The position numbers and the translations under genes are program-made. Of a stretch of DNA of 64,000 bases, positions 11,132-23,944 are shown piece by piece (the first letter of the stretch is position 1; every line of letters starts with the position of its first letter). Source of the stretch: Balanoglossus misakiensis (lineage: Eukaryota; Hemichordata); the NCBI GenBank assembly GCA_040954595.2, contig CM082583.2:8184001-8248000 (forward strand). The letters are read 5' to 3'. The notes beneath the pieces were generated by a model. That model was not told where the DNA came from. It worked only from the letters and a program-made list of their open reading frames with translations, and did not search any database.

Positions 11132-14100
11132 ATGAATACGTCAACGTGGGAAACAAAAAAGCACTGGGGCGCTCGTCGAGCGACGAAGGAGGTGTTTTTC
11201 ACCAACCTCATGCTTCTTGGGTTTGAACCTGCGAGAGAAGAGGCGAAGTACAGGATTCCTTTCACAAGGTGTGTAGAACTTGGAAGTGCCATCAGGACTC
11301 GATTCATGCATTGTACTTTAATGTCACACTGGTGTTTTAATCAAAATACGCGTGTTATATCAGAAAGATCAGAAATTAGTAGTTATGCTATTATATAAAT
11401 AAGTAATAGAAAATATTTCAGACTTTACAAAGTTTACCTTACATATTCATATACATGTATTACAACTAAGTGGTGATTCACATCAATCTTTTCGCAGTGA
11501 TATGTTTAAAGTTCCTAACAAGAAGGCCTTTGAAGTTGTTATGCATTTTCTGTTTAAGAAGCTGGATCCAGCCATGGCAAAAGAACAGTTTAGGTGAGTC
11601 AAATAAAGTTGGTCACATGACTTTGCCTTATTTGCATCTAGGGAAAATTTTGAAACTAAACAAACATTTTCTCATGGGTAATTCATTTTAAAAATGCTTA
11701 TACAATTATTTTAGGGACTGTTGGCCTGTGACAGACAAGAAGCAAGAACAGCTATTCCGAAAAAATGTCAATAATTGGTTGACACACATTTCAGCAGTAA
11801 GTCCATCTCCATTTAGAGATATTGAAAAGTAATGTGTGGTAATCTCATTTTTTACAATTGCTATCATGTCAATTTGTATCTATGGGAAGATTAGTTCACA
11901 TATCTGTTTAAATGTTTAACATGATGTTTAACTTATTGTTAGACTGGAGCAGTGTCCCAAAATTGTTATTCTTTCCTTCATTTCAGGAGAAGGCAGAAGC
12001 GAACCTACCAAGGATTGTACCATCCATGTTTTTATCACCCGGAGGCGATAAATTTTATAATTTGATGTTACATTTCTCGAATTATGTATGCAAAAAAGCA
12101 ATCATAGAGGAGCATGGTGAGTGGAGCAAGTGTGTGTAATGTGCGTCATTTGATGTTCTCTGTGAGTTATGCAATTTTTTGATGTGTAACACGAAAAATT
12201 GACAGACTGATCTGACTACTTTGCAGGAGTGAAATCGCGTGAATTTCTTCAGCATCCGAAACTGATGCCTTCTATTATACACCTTGGCCCTGTCATTGCT
12301 AAAGCTGAGAGAGCTGGCACTATCAGTCAAAGGAAGAGGTTCCTTGAAGCAGCCCAGTACAACGGCATTCTACACAAAGAATGGCAAGAAATTTCACAGT
12401 AAGTGCCATCAGTTTTTTTCAGGCAGGCAGGGACGGAGGTAGGCAAAGTGTGTTCCAATTTTGTTCAAAGATGTATAGGAAAACATTAGCGTTATTTGTT
12501 GATACTTTCAGCGGCTTGACAAAGGAGCACCGGGCACTGAAGAAGGAAATACGGGAACTGGAAAGAAGGGTTGAAGAGTTGTGGAGGAGAAACCAAGACC
12601 TGAATGGAAAGGCAGGAGGGAGTCCACTGCCAATGAAGAGAAAAACCGGGGGTAGATTTGATGGCGAGATGGAGGTACAGGCCATTAAGAGAGCACAGAA
12701 AGTGCAAAAGGTAAAAAAAAAGATACTAAGATGTAAACAACAGAATGTTGATTTCAGTTTTTAGATTTCACATTTGTTATGTTTCAGGTAAACAAGTTTT
12801 TAACGATGAGGACTGATCATTGATATGTCTGTTTTGCAGGTGAGAGGTTTGTGGGCAAGTCTCGAAGATTTTCACAAGAGCCACTCACAACACAGGGAAA
12901 TTCTGGACTCTGTGTTGAGTGGATTGGCCAATAGATACAAAATCGATGCCGGTGATATCAACGTCCAAGTCCCCGCCATGCTTTTAAGTGAATGTGAAAG
13001 ACAGATACAAAGAGTAAGTCCTTACTGTATTTTATTGAATCTTATTGTGATATTTCAGCAGAGGAACTGCATGCAGTTGGTAATCTCAAGTGTGTTGCCA
13101 TACTGTCAATCAACTATGTTTTCTTACTTCGCTGAATATCAAGAACAATGTAGAGACTGAGTTGTAAATTTAACATGATGTAATTTCATGTCGACAGCGT
13201 AATGTAGGAAACACCTATGAAGGTGGAAAGCTAAATCTCCTGAGTTTGATGCATCTGTCCAACTTATCCCTACACCTGTATTTGGAAAAATTACATCAAA
13301 GTAAGTAAGCGAGTTGTGAGGTTGTTTTTTTATCACTAGATAATTTAGCTTTTTGTAAGAAAATGAAAGAGGGGCTGATGATTTTTGGTGGAAGAATTAG
13401 AATCTCAGAATGTATTTGAAACTGAATGTTTTTGGAATACAGGGTTAGCAATATATTTGGTCAAAATCGATTTGGAATATTGAAGTTTTTGCAATTCATC
13501 TGTATGTTTTCAGCGAGATTACCAAAGTTCGAAAGGATGACTCCAAAAGTAGCCACAGAGGTCCACACACACCATACACATCTGGCAAATATGCAAGCAC
13601 TTGGGTAAGGGTAATTGAGTAATGTTTATGTTTGCAAGTCTTTTTGTAATGTCTTTTACATCAAGTCATTACACAGAATTCCATGCCCATTAAATTTTGA
13701 AATATTGACTTCTGTTTCCAGATCCAAACTTGCTAGTGAGGTGGTACCTGAATTAGAAGAATCAATAGATCAGCTGATAGCCGAATTGGATGCACAGGAT
13801 GTCATCTCTGCGAGACAAACAGAACCAAGAGAGCCACCTGTAAGTCTTGACATTACTTCACACGGATAGCAATGACATGAGCTGTACAAAACAAAAGTCA
13901 GACAAATCAAATTAGTGACAAGAAACCTGTGTATTCATTTTTGGCTGATTTACCAATGCAATGTTAGGATTGCTTTCCAATTGCAAAGTTTCAGTTTTCT
14001 TTATCACTGCCAAGTCTTTGTTTCATTCCTGGCAGATAATGTACATAAAAAAATAACTTATTTTAATTGGCCAGTTCTCAACCTGTAAAATCACAATATT

Positions 14101-17100
14101 AAGCGAGGTTATTAAAAGTAAGGTTAAAATAAAGAATCATTTTTGACTTAAAATTCTCGTCATGTGTTGTTTCTTTGGATGTCAGCCTTTTAGTATAGGT
14201 GAGGTATGGCCCCGAAATATTGTTCTGCAATCTCAGCTTGTTTTCACATTCTCTCTCCAATGCTCACATGCTCATTGTTTATTCACCTTCTGTGAGGTCT
14301 AGAGCATATGGTGATCAGAGATTTCTGTCCAGTTATGGATTTTAGTACCCATTCTGGGATGATGATGATGATGATGATGTCCTTTACTCTCTGCTTTCTC
14401 AGTCTGATGGTTTGTGGTTGATTCCACCGACACCACCATCAATGTACACACTGGAACCGAACGCTAACGTTGAGACACCTCCGCATATGAGAGAAGCATG
14501 GCGCATGTCTGGAGCTCCAGAAATGGGTGAGTTGATCTTTGTCGATGTTAGAGTCTTGGTTTTCAAAGTGAAATATGTCAGGTATATATTTATCACGAAA
14601 AGGCATCATCCGGGCAATCAGAACAACATGAGAAAATATTATATGTTGTTTTCTGTGTCAGTTGATACTCCAGAAGCAGTTGCCAAGCTGGATGAGAGAA
14701 TGACAAAGATGGCCATGAGAAGAGCTGGGCTTGTCCAAGGCACACCCGTCAGTACTAGGAAGGAACTTCGAGAACAGCTGAAGGGGTATGTGTGTCTGAT
14801 CATGGCATGCCATAAACTGCTGATCCTAGGCACGGGAATATAAAGGGTTGTTACTGTAAATTTAATACGGCTGTTGAATTGTTGTGATATCAAGCAATAA
14901 ACTCATACCACAGAAGATGCATTTTATTTATCTGGTCATAATGATGGGATTTTCTGATGGTTTTGACAGAGAATCAAGACTCCCGAGGCCTGCTACATCA
15001 GTCAAGACGTCGACTCGACATCAGTTCCCCGCAAGTTCTGCGAGAGGTCAGAGACCTGACACCATTGGAAGAGGAGCAGTCAGCGTTCCTCCCAATGTTT
15101 CTCCAAAACTGCCACAAACAACCCAGGACCAGGTATGTGTCAGTTTTTTGATGCAGTACTTTCAGCATGACAGTATATTCCAGCTTGAATGTACATGTCA
15201 TTACACTGTATATCAAAAGACAGAAAAAATGACATTTCTTTGTATTTTTATTAAATTAGAAATTTACACCAAGCATCTCTGAAAGGAAAGGAATGCCATC
15301 TACCAGGTACAGGCCTGCTGTCAGTTTAATGGATGAATCATTGGCTGATACAACTATCTCTTTCCAAAGATCTCAGGCAACACCTACAGCACATGATATA
15401 CTGGCTGATCAGGTCAGTGATTGCTTGTCAGTTTAAAGAAAGGTTGATCATTTATGGAATTTAATCACAAGCTTCTAACATCTATGACTGTAATAAATGA
15501 AATCTGTGACTTTTTCATTTCCAGATTGCCAGTGCTGTAGCTGGGGTTGATGTAGATGATGATCTGCTTGCTATAGAAAGACCATTGCAGTCTCTTGGTG
15601 GGTGTTATATCTCAACTCACTGCATTGAAATGTTTTTTGTTCATGCAGCCAGCAGTTAGACAGCCACCACAATATTAACCAATTCAATAATTCATGTCTC
15701 TCATAGTAGTGATGGCTGTATTCTATTCTTTCTCCATTCTACAGGATTGGATGCGTTTGCACCCAAGGATAAACTGGCCAGGACACCAACCTCTGCTGAG
15801 AAAGCAGCAAAACAAGCTGAGAGTAAACAGGCCACACCAAACAAACGGTTGTTCAAAGAAGACGGTCCTGAGTATGATGCTGAAGAAGAAGAAGTAGAAT
15901 CAGATGTAGATGAAGAGAGGATTGAAAGAATGCCCCCTGTTGAGAAAATACCTGTAGAGATTAGCAAGCCCTTTCCGGGGAAAGACAGGACTATGTTCTC
16001 GGATTCGGAAAGCAGAGCTGCGGAGATAGTGGATACCAGGCTCGAGTTGCGCTTGGATCTGCAGCAGAGCGAAGACTCCCTGGGCGAGGAGGAAGAGGAG
16101 GTGGAGATCGCAGACATCAGCGATCTGGAAGAGAGCATCGAAGGCTTGCAGAAGATCAAGACGCCGGACGAGATGTTCCTGAGCAAGACTCCACAGCTGC
16201 CACTGAGGTCCAGGACGAGGTACATCCCGGGTTCGGAGCTCGATGAAGAGTTGGAAGCGCCACCACACAGCAGTCTAGACATGGAGGGACTGTCTTCGAT
16301 CACCATGCCGTCTATGGTGCTATCTCCATCAATGCTAGATGATCAACAGTCGCCTGCGCAAGAATCCATGATAGAGAGGGAAGAGGACAATGTCCAGGAG
16401 ACTGAGCATGATTTGAGTAAGCATCGAGATGATGTCCGCGAAAGGAGCGTAAGCAGTGGCTCACAGAAAAGCGTCACTTTTTCAGAGACTAGTGATAAAC
16501 ACAGAGAGCCCGACATCACGTCTGTCAAAACGCCAGAGGTTCCCAAAAGTGGCCACAAGGTCAAGGAGGACGACAGTATAACCAGGGAGCTCCTGGAAAG
16601 GTTGAATAGGCTGAAAGACCGCGCGGCCCAGGAGGAGGAGGTGGAGGACGCTGGACGAGATACTGACACAAGTCTAGCTGAAGCCTTCTCTGAAAAACTG
16701 CGACTTGAGTCGGCCACAACGCCTCCCCCTGAATTGCACAGTGCGCAGTCTCAAGGCACTCCAGTGATTAACGACATATATCTGAAGAAGTCTCCCCAGC
16801 CTAAATCTGCACATCAAATGAAGGAAGTGTTTTCTTTAGATTTGGGTGACTCTGATAGCTCTGATAGCCCCTTTGGTTCGCCAGCAATTGGTATATCAGA
16901 TATACCTGTTACTCTAGTGGACGTTTCTCCTGTTTACTCGCCTACACAGACACCGAAGATACAGAAGGCTCGCATGCCCTTGATGTCAGCTCACATGATG
17001 GATCGAAAAGGCAGGGGCGTTGAAGCTGAAGTGACCATCACGCCGCCAGGTAGCACAGACCAGTCACCTCGCCAAACGCCGTCTGAGCAATCGGTGCCGC

Positions 17101-18609
17101 CAAGACTTGAGCAGGTGAAGTCAACTCAACAGGAAGAGCCTGCGCTTGAGCCACTGACAGATGTCAGGCAGGCAGAGCCTCCTGCAGACAGTAAAGGTGG
17201 ATCTCTGGAGGAGTCAATGCATGAAAGTGGATCTGAATCCAAAGAACGAGGTCCATCAGAAAGCTCCTCCTCTTCCTCGTCCTCCTCCTCTTCATCATCA
17301 TCATCAAGTAAAGGGAAATCACCATCAAGCCAAACAGAGTCTCCCAGATCACCACCACCGACCCCTGTGGACGTATTGTCCAGTCAGGAGGGATCGGTAC
17401 ATTCAGCCATCCACAGTCCGACAGAAGAAAGGCCAGCAGGTCATGACCAGGAACGTGCAGTAGAGTCTGTTCCTGCTGCCACCAGCCAACCAAGGCCTGA
17501 CACTCTGACTACCCAAGGACAACCATCCAGTAAGGAGGGGTCAGAACACACCAGCCGACCAGCAACCCCGGCAGGCAGTGAGTCGTCTGCAGAAGGCGAG
17601 AAGAAGCAGATATCTCCTTTGTCTAGTCACCCTGACTCTCCGAGATCTGCAGTAGAAGGTTCCAAAAAGTCTCTCAGACCAACAACTGACGGACCGTCCC
17701 ATGAAACAAGCCAACAACCTAAAATGATTAAGCAGCAAGGGTCTGTCCATTCCAGCCACTCAGCATCGCCCAGGGGAAGCCCTGCAGACAGACAGTCTCC
17801 AGACCACAGCTTTGAAAAGCAGAACAGTCATGAGAGCACTCCAAGGACCTCGTCACCAGATCAAGGAGCTGAATCTGAGAACAAACAGGAATCTGAACAT
17901 TCTGGACTGAGTGATAAAACACCGCCGGAGAGATTGTCACCTGTTCTTGCAAAAGAAACAACAGACACAGGATCGCTGATGCATACGAGCCAGGAAGAAA
18001 CTCCAACCACGACCCAAAAGGAAGGTCCGGACAGCGAGCAAGAATCAGCACATTCCAGCCGATCTCTGTCACCAGCAGACCTAACCCCACCACCGAACCA
18101 AGACCAAGCAGCCAAACACCCCATTGATTCTGAATCTTCCCAGCCAGGAAAGATCAGTCCAGCGCCTCTAACACCAGGTGCACCACTGACACGGGATGAT
18201 TCAGTGACCGTCAAAGAGGGGTCAATTCCAGTGCCACCTTTCACCTCTGAACTTCACTTTGATGAGTCACCGGAAGGTCAATCCAAGAAGGAAGATGAAA
18301 TTGATATTTTTGGACTTGGTGAGTTTCCCCCAGACGAGGTTAATATCATACTGTAACATTTTAATAGATTTTTGTGTGATTTCAAAAGCATTTTAGACCA
18401 TCTAATTATACTAACCAATGGTGCTCATTCTTGTTTTGAAAGTTTTGCTCGGAATGTAATGATTTCGTTTTCAACTTTGGTTTAATCAAATTTCAGGTGA
18501 TGAATCGGTCCTCATTCCACCGTCACCACTGTCATGCGACATCACACCAATCAGAGATGTTGATGGTATATCTGATCAAGAACTGCCTAAAATGGATCCA
18601 ATGCTGTGA
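11132..18609 (+). CDS. HAUS6: HAUS augmin-like complex subunit 6, 17 exons
   Basis: Augmin subunit that recruits gamma-tubulin (through NEDD1) to spindle microtubules for branching nucleation. Seventeen phase-consistent exons: 11132-11268, 11498-11593, 11715-11796, 11987-12116, 12227-12398, 12512-12710, 12840-13013, 13198-13300, 13514-13604, 13722-13839, 14403-14526, 14662-14785, 14970-15132, 15260-15412, 15525-15597, 15745-18318 and 18497-18609. They give about 1541 residues, much longer than human HAUS6 (about 955). The N-terminal HAUS6 domain carries [10 protein letters not shown], and [14 protein letters not shown] matches the human YEAGKLNLL region; a coiled coil lies near residues 210-235. 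The excess is almost all in exon 16, 858 codons of Ser/Pro/Glu-rich disordered sequence with a poly-Ser tract and many S/T-P sites. It is divergent from SDHAF4. Confidence 0.93.
14358..14379. repeat. (GAT)n microsatellite in a HAUS6 intron
   Basis: Seven GAT units about 25 bases before the 3' splice site of the exon starting at 14403. It sits where a polypyrimidine tract and branch point normally lie, but a pyrimidine tract still follows it. Confidence 0.85.
15745..18318 (+). other. HAUS6: HAUS6 exon 16: giant disordered, repeat-bearing exon
   Basis: A single 2574-base exon that is open throughout. The first third is acidic (runs of Glu/Asp), the rest Ser/Thr/Pro/Gln-rich. From about 17380 on, the protein shows a degenerate repeat built on a core such as GSVHS, GSEHTS, ESEHS or ESAHSS followed 5-8 residues later by S/T-P. 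A poly-Ser tract of about 17 residues lies near 17262-17310, encoded by mixed TCC/TCT/TCA/AGC codons, so it is not a simple microsatellite. Confidence 0.85.
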
Positions 18610-19230
18610 TGCTCCCCACCTGGAGACCAAAGCTGCAACTGAGTGACCACCATTAAAAGACTGCCCGAGAAATTCATTAGATAGTGTTTTTTGCTCTTTC
18701 TCAATTTGGCATGGCATAAGGTCTCTTAATAGTTTCATGTTTGTGATTCTGGGGATAAAAACTGGATCAAATTAGTTTAGTTATTATGTTGCCTATCATC
18801 CTCAGATAAACTGACCAATAAATAATGCTGCCAATAGACCAAAGCTTTATTTCACTATACAAACTGCCAAATTGTATATTAGTTTCATGGTGTAATGAGA
18901 AATTATAAATAAGTTGGAAGGGTGTTTCTTTTTTACTCTCTTGGTACCATAAAATGTTGTAAAGTGTATTATACTCAAAGGATGTCAAATAATGTGTGAA
19001 TGAAATTATATTCTCTTAGATTAAATGCATGATGTTTTTAACGGTATAGCGTTTTATATTTAGTACCATTACACGTAATTGCTATTCAGCATATAACGCT
19101 TGCTTTTTTGCATGATGTCTAATCTACCCACTCACTTACTTATGAAGAAAATTAAATGACAACTGGTTTTCCTGTATGTGTTTGAATCATTTAATTTTTT
19201 TTTTAAATCACAAAATGTCCATAAAAAGTT
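18610..19230. other. Convergent 3' UTRs of HAUS6 and the Ly6 gene
   Basis: AT-rich non-coding stretch between two convergent stop codons. I see no coding signal. Confidence 0.6.
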
Positions 19231-20312
19231 TTAACATTTGAAAACTACCACTCCTATGACTGCTGCAGCCAGTATCACCAACCAACTCGTGGGGTCCAGT
19301 TTCCAGGCAGTGTTGCACAGGTTGTCATGACAACAGTAGGTACACGGCCCGGTACCCAGGAAAGTTTCACAGCCAGCCACACAGTTGTCAGAGCAACCTT
19401 TGCTGACGGACACCAAGTCATCCAAAATGTATGTCTTCACCTCCTGGGGGTGGGGGGGATATAAATTAAAGATGTCATTGTGATTTGCAAATCATGCTTT
19501 ATTTGTCATATGCACATTTGTTAATCAGTGGTATTCTGGCAAAATATATTCAAATACGTCTCGTGTATTTGTCATTGGCATGGCAACGCGCACGCGACTC
19601 ACCTCGCAAGTGTCTTGGTTGGGGGCGCACTGCACAATATCCGGATCGGAGCAGACTGCTGACAGTTCATCCGAGGACAGAGCAGTACATTGAAAACAGC
19701 TGGTTGCTAAAGATTGATAGATGAAATCAGAAACAAATTTAAAAAACATATATTTATTTTGTGTCTTTGCTAGATGATGAAGTTTGTTAGAAACGGTATA
19801 TACATGTACTAGTTCTCCCAGGAGATAAAGCTTAACTAGCTTTCCAGGCTAGGCCTACGCAGAGAGGATTACAAGTAAGACCAGGATTTCCGACAAACCA
19901 CTAAATCTCTCACCAAGGTCCTCACCTACACAAAGGGAAATATAAGTCGTTTCCCCCCCTGCGGCAAATCGAAATATTACGCATGTGCAGACCCAGATAT
20001 CGAAAATCAAAACGTTTGCCCATTGCACTGAAACAATGAATTATAGAACAAGCAGACCAAAGTATCGACTGTTTCGTCATATCGGTAATATGGCTTTCCA
20101 GTGATGTACCCTTTCTTGACGCAACAAAGTGATAAGCATACGGCACAAACTTTAAACAGATAAATAATTCATCGGGTGTAACAGTTGTCTTTTTCATACA
20201 CCTTGCATCGACACAAAAGGTTATAAGCTTGTTATATTTTACAATTAATTCCTAAAATAGCTATCAAAATGGGGGGATTGGTGGTAGGTGGTGGTGGTGG
20301 TGGTGGTTTTTG

Positions 20313-20393
<81 letters not shown>

Positions 20394-20509
20394 TGACGAC
20401 GACGACGATGATGTAAAAACGTACCTTCAGCAAGCATAGATTTTTCACTTGTGATCGCTGTCAATATCACAATAATGCCGAAAACGAGAGAAGGTAGACT
20501 TCGCTGCAT
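19231..20509 (-). CDS. Ly6/uPAR three-finger protein, GPI-anchored, 3 exons
   Basis: Exons 20425-20509, 19603-19706 and 19231-19443 join in phase to 133 residues. The N-terminus MQRSLPSLVFGIIVILTA is a signal peptide. The mature part opens with CFQC (the LY6 CxxC start) and closes with CCHDNLCN, the family signature CCxxxxCN; I count 12 cysteines, one pair more than the usual ten. The last 18 residues (SWLVILAAAVIGVVVFKC) are hydrophobic, as in a GPI-attachment signal. The exon layout (signal, finger 1-2, finger 3 plus tail) is that of Ly6 genes. It would be a cell-surface protein; the ligand cannot be told. The family evolves fast, so I give no symbol. Confidence 0.88.
20281..20413. repeat. 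Compound trinucleotide repeat (GTG/GAT/GAC)n
   Basis: About 130 bases of trinucleotide units: first GTG, then about 14 GAT, then GAC and mixed GAC/GAT. It lies in intron 1 of the Ly6 gene, ending about ten bases inside the intron from the exon 1 splice donor. Confidence 0.95.
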
Positions 20510-22163
20510 GGCGACGGTCGTTCTTTCCTTAAGTTCAGTTCTGTAAAATACCGCGAAACGGCAGCGACAGTAAAAATTAATACGGGAAACAACAGTGGAT
20601 CTTGTGAGACTGGTCCAGGTGTCGAATGCAAGGACACAGCCCTACTATAGGCCTACCACCGGACCGCTGTAACAAAACTAACATATACTTGCTGAGAAAG
20701 ATTTTTTTTTCGGTCAGACTATACCAGAAGACAAAGAAAAGAACCGTGGCTGCATTGATTGTTTGCTGGTTCACAGTAGGCCTACTCATCTGACACAAAC
20801 GTACGCGACTTCGTACCGCTTTCGGAAGAAAACGTTTCTCGTGTTCTGCAAACATCTCTCTGACTGTCAGGATGTGTATGCCTTTCATTGCTTACCTGTG
20901 TATCTGATTTACCTGTTACCTAAATTGACTTCCAGTTCAGAGTGATGCGATGCATTCATATTGTGTGTCCTTGTCCGCATCTGAAGATCACTGCGCAGTC
21001 AAAGAGATTAATTTTCCTTCGTCGTGATTACTGCCAACAGCAAAAGACCACGAAGCTCGCAAACGGTGTTCCACATACGCTACGACCGGCTGAGAATTTA
21101 CCTGGCTCGAGATTTGTAAACTCGTGTAAATATTCTAAATTTCGAATGTTGTCAGGACGACGCGAATTAAAGAATCTCGCTGGAACATTAATTCGTTGCG
21201 TCCATGAAGTTGACGGAAAAGTTAGCCTCTCCCAGAGCAACTGCAGGTAGATTTTACTGTAGGAAACACATATTTTATTCACCGGTAATATTGAAAAAGT
21301 AGGATTACGCGAAGAACGCAAACCGGTAAACTGCGCGAACATGTGCGCACGTGTCTCTTCCCATGGATAGGATTACACCGAAAAGTGCTAGAAAACCCAC
21401 TTCTACAACGTATTGTCATTTTCAAAAATTTTACACATTGATGAGCTCGAGGTTTTTATTTACTTTTGTGCCCTTGCGCAAAATCCCCAGCATATCCTTG
21501 TGAAGCTTAGAAAATTACTAAAGATTGCCGCGCACGTTCACGAGAGAAAATAGCGGAGTATCTTTTGGTCACTGTACATGTACTATAGAAGCATGAACAC
21601 ACACACACGTACACACTTTGAATTGATGAGCTGCACAAAGTAATTTCTCAGAACCTGCAATAGTGGTTTTTTATTCAAACTTTGGGCAAATAAGTTAGAC
21701 GTAATGTTTCTTGACATTGTGTAAGTGATTAAGATGTAGACAAAAGAAAGCCAATAGTTGAAATCACACCAACTAGGATACTCCTTTACAATTTCTACAA
21801 AATCAGTTGGGGAAAGAATCACCTGAAAATACAGCATTTTCCATGAATTTCTTACAAATTTTTAGCACGTTTACTTGTAAACTCAGGGTGATTTCACGGT
21901 ACTTCATAATTTGTTTTCAACAACATTCCACCTTTAATGAACAAATACATGTCTATGCATGTTGCAGAAATGTTGAAAAACTGGCCTGTCTTTAGTGTTT
22001 GTATGACTGGGGTTATTGCAACCTGGGAATGTGTCCATATACTGCGAGATGCCTGGCAGTTCAAAACCCCTGTAAAATGGTTGAGGTCCATTGTTTTCAG
22101 TGGTTAATCTGGACCAATTTATAGTAATATGGGGGTGCGTGGAGTGGAATTTTTTTTCTCCAT
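20510..22163. other. Intergenic region between Ly6 gene and RSL24D1
   Basis: 1.65 kb between two minus-strand genes. The left part should hold the Ly6 promoter and 5' UTR, and the right part the RSL24D1 3' UTR. A short (CA)n run lies near 21598-21615. No conserved coding signal was recognised. Confidence 0.5.
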
Positions 22164-23320
22164 TTATTCAGCTTTCATCTCCTCATCGGACTCCTCGATA
22201 ATCTGTACCAGTTTCTGGACAGTCTTCTCTTTAGCTGCGAGTGCAAAGGAAAGCGACATAATACAATATTAGTTCATGTACCCAGTCTGCTGGAATGCAT
22301 GCTTGTGAGCAAACTATTGACACACTCACTGCATCAGTGGAAACCATCTTAGTCGTGTCGGATAATTTCTCTCACACTTACCCGCTGGCGACTTGATAAG
22401 ATGAATATTCTTCTTGACTTCTTTGATATCAGCTTCCTTCCTAAGTTCTTTGCCTTTCTTCAGTCTGTTCAGATACAAAAAAGAGACGTCAAAAAGATAA
22501 TCAGACTTCTAAAGCAACACTACACTCCTGAACTACAAACTTTGTCAAATTTTTCAGTAATAGTTTACGATTAATACTATGTGAACAGAGCCTATCACAT
22601 CCATACCTGTTAATGATGAACTGATTCTGTCTTCTGGTTTTGATGTCTTCAACTCTTTTCAGGGCTCGGAGGGACCTGTTCCACAATTCACGGTTATACT
22701 TGACGGGTATGTGTCTTTGTTTTTCAAACTCAAATGAATTATCCTGAAAGGACATTACGAAACAAAATATTCATCAAACATCTTCCAGTTGTACATAATT
22801 GGGGAGACAACAGTGCCACACATTTCAAACTGCTGTACCTATGTTCATAAATCTGTCTGTCCTCACTTACCACAGCCAAATCTTTGCCATGTGATTTCCT
22901 GAATGCTTTGGTCCACTTGACTTTGCGTGGATTTCTCTTCTTTTTGAATGCTTTGTGACATTTTGACCTGCAAAATTTGAATATCTGAAAGGAGAAATCA
23001 CGAAAGATTTAATTATTTGAAAGTTTCCAGTCTGCCTTTGGCTACTGAATGGGCCAGCCACCTTATAGAGCCCCTCAACAATCCATGTTAGTGACCCAAT
23101 ATTTTCATAAGATCACATACACATGCCAGTACAGTCACAAAACCGGAAGTCATTATTGCGACGGACGATTGCAATATGCGCCTTATGGAGAGATCGAATG
23201 AGTTTTACAGCACAATTTCAGAATAACATAGTTACTTACTTTACAGTCGTTTCTTACAAACTGGATTCCGTGCCCGGGATATACTGGCGACGAGCAAAAG
23301 TAACATTTTTCCACACGCAT
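22164..23320 (-). CDS. RSL24D1: Ribosome biogenesis protein RSL24D1 (RLP24), 5 exons
   Basis: L24e-family placeholder that occupies the eL24 site on nuclear pre-60S particles and leaves in the cytoplasm. Exons 23240-23320, 22871-22984, 22607-22743, 22382-22464 and 22164-22234 join to 161 residues; human has 163. The zinc-binding L24e domain is at the start: [15 protein letters not shown] with the second Cys pair in [25 protein letters not shown] and NSFEFEKQR follow. The C-terminus is acidic (EESDEEM), unlike ribosomal eL24 and like RLP24. The start codon is the first of the open frame and matches the human MRIEKCYFC start. Confidence 0.97.
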
Positions 23321-23944
23321 TTTCTCTCACGCACACGTCCACGCTTTCACAACTTGACTGTCTCGACGACCTTTGACCCGTACCGCTTGGTGGCGCCTTT
23401 GTGGGTACGCAATGTCCGCGCGAAGGAGTCTGGGTAACCGAGACTATGTTTTGTTCTTGCAGAGCTTTTCTGGCCGTCAACACCGTATCGTTGATTTAAA
23501 TCACAAATACTGACAAACACTTGGTACGTGTGTGTGTGTTTTATTTCAAACTGAGCACATATTTGAAAAAAAGTACTTTAAAACTCGATTTTTCTTGGAA
23601 AGTACATCAAGATTTATGGCATGGTAAAAGTACAAATGTAACTAGCAACAAGAAGCAGTCCTTCATCATTCATTCAAAATTGATACATTACTACAAATGA
23701 AAATCTACAACTTGAATGACATCCTACTCCAAATTTTCCGTGGGAACTTTCATCCCAGAATAACATAATTACAACTACCAAACTACAGGAAATATATTGT
23801 CAGTAGTAGTTTTTTTTGTGGTTATCCAGAGTAGAACAAGAAATGAGAGTTGGGGAAAACACTGAATATTAAAGCCAAAAGTTGCAGATACTGGGGCTTT
23901 AACAATTTCTTGTACTGTTGTCACTCTCAGAGAGGGTGACTGTT
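23321..23944. other. RSL24D1 upstream region and SUB1 3' UTR
   Basis: 0.62 kb between two minus-strand genes. The left part is the likely RSL24D1 promoter, with a short (GT)n run near 23527-23540. The remainder should be the SUB1 3' UTR. No coding signal was seen. Confidence 0.5.

Noticed and set aside
14358-14379. GAT run read as a C/D-box snoRNA (TGATGA box)
   Set aside because: It is a plain (GAT)n microsatellite. No D box or terminal stem is present at a suitable distance.
15701-16306. 201-codon minus-strand open frame inside HAUS6 exon 16
   Set aside because: Antisense shadow of a Ser/Glu-rich coding exon; it has no domain and no splice context.
20245-20509. Histidine-run and hydrophobic-run frames over the trinucleotide repeat
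   Set aside because: Translations of a simple repeat in the Ly6 intron. The first 28 codons of one frame are real exon 1, and the rest is intronic.
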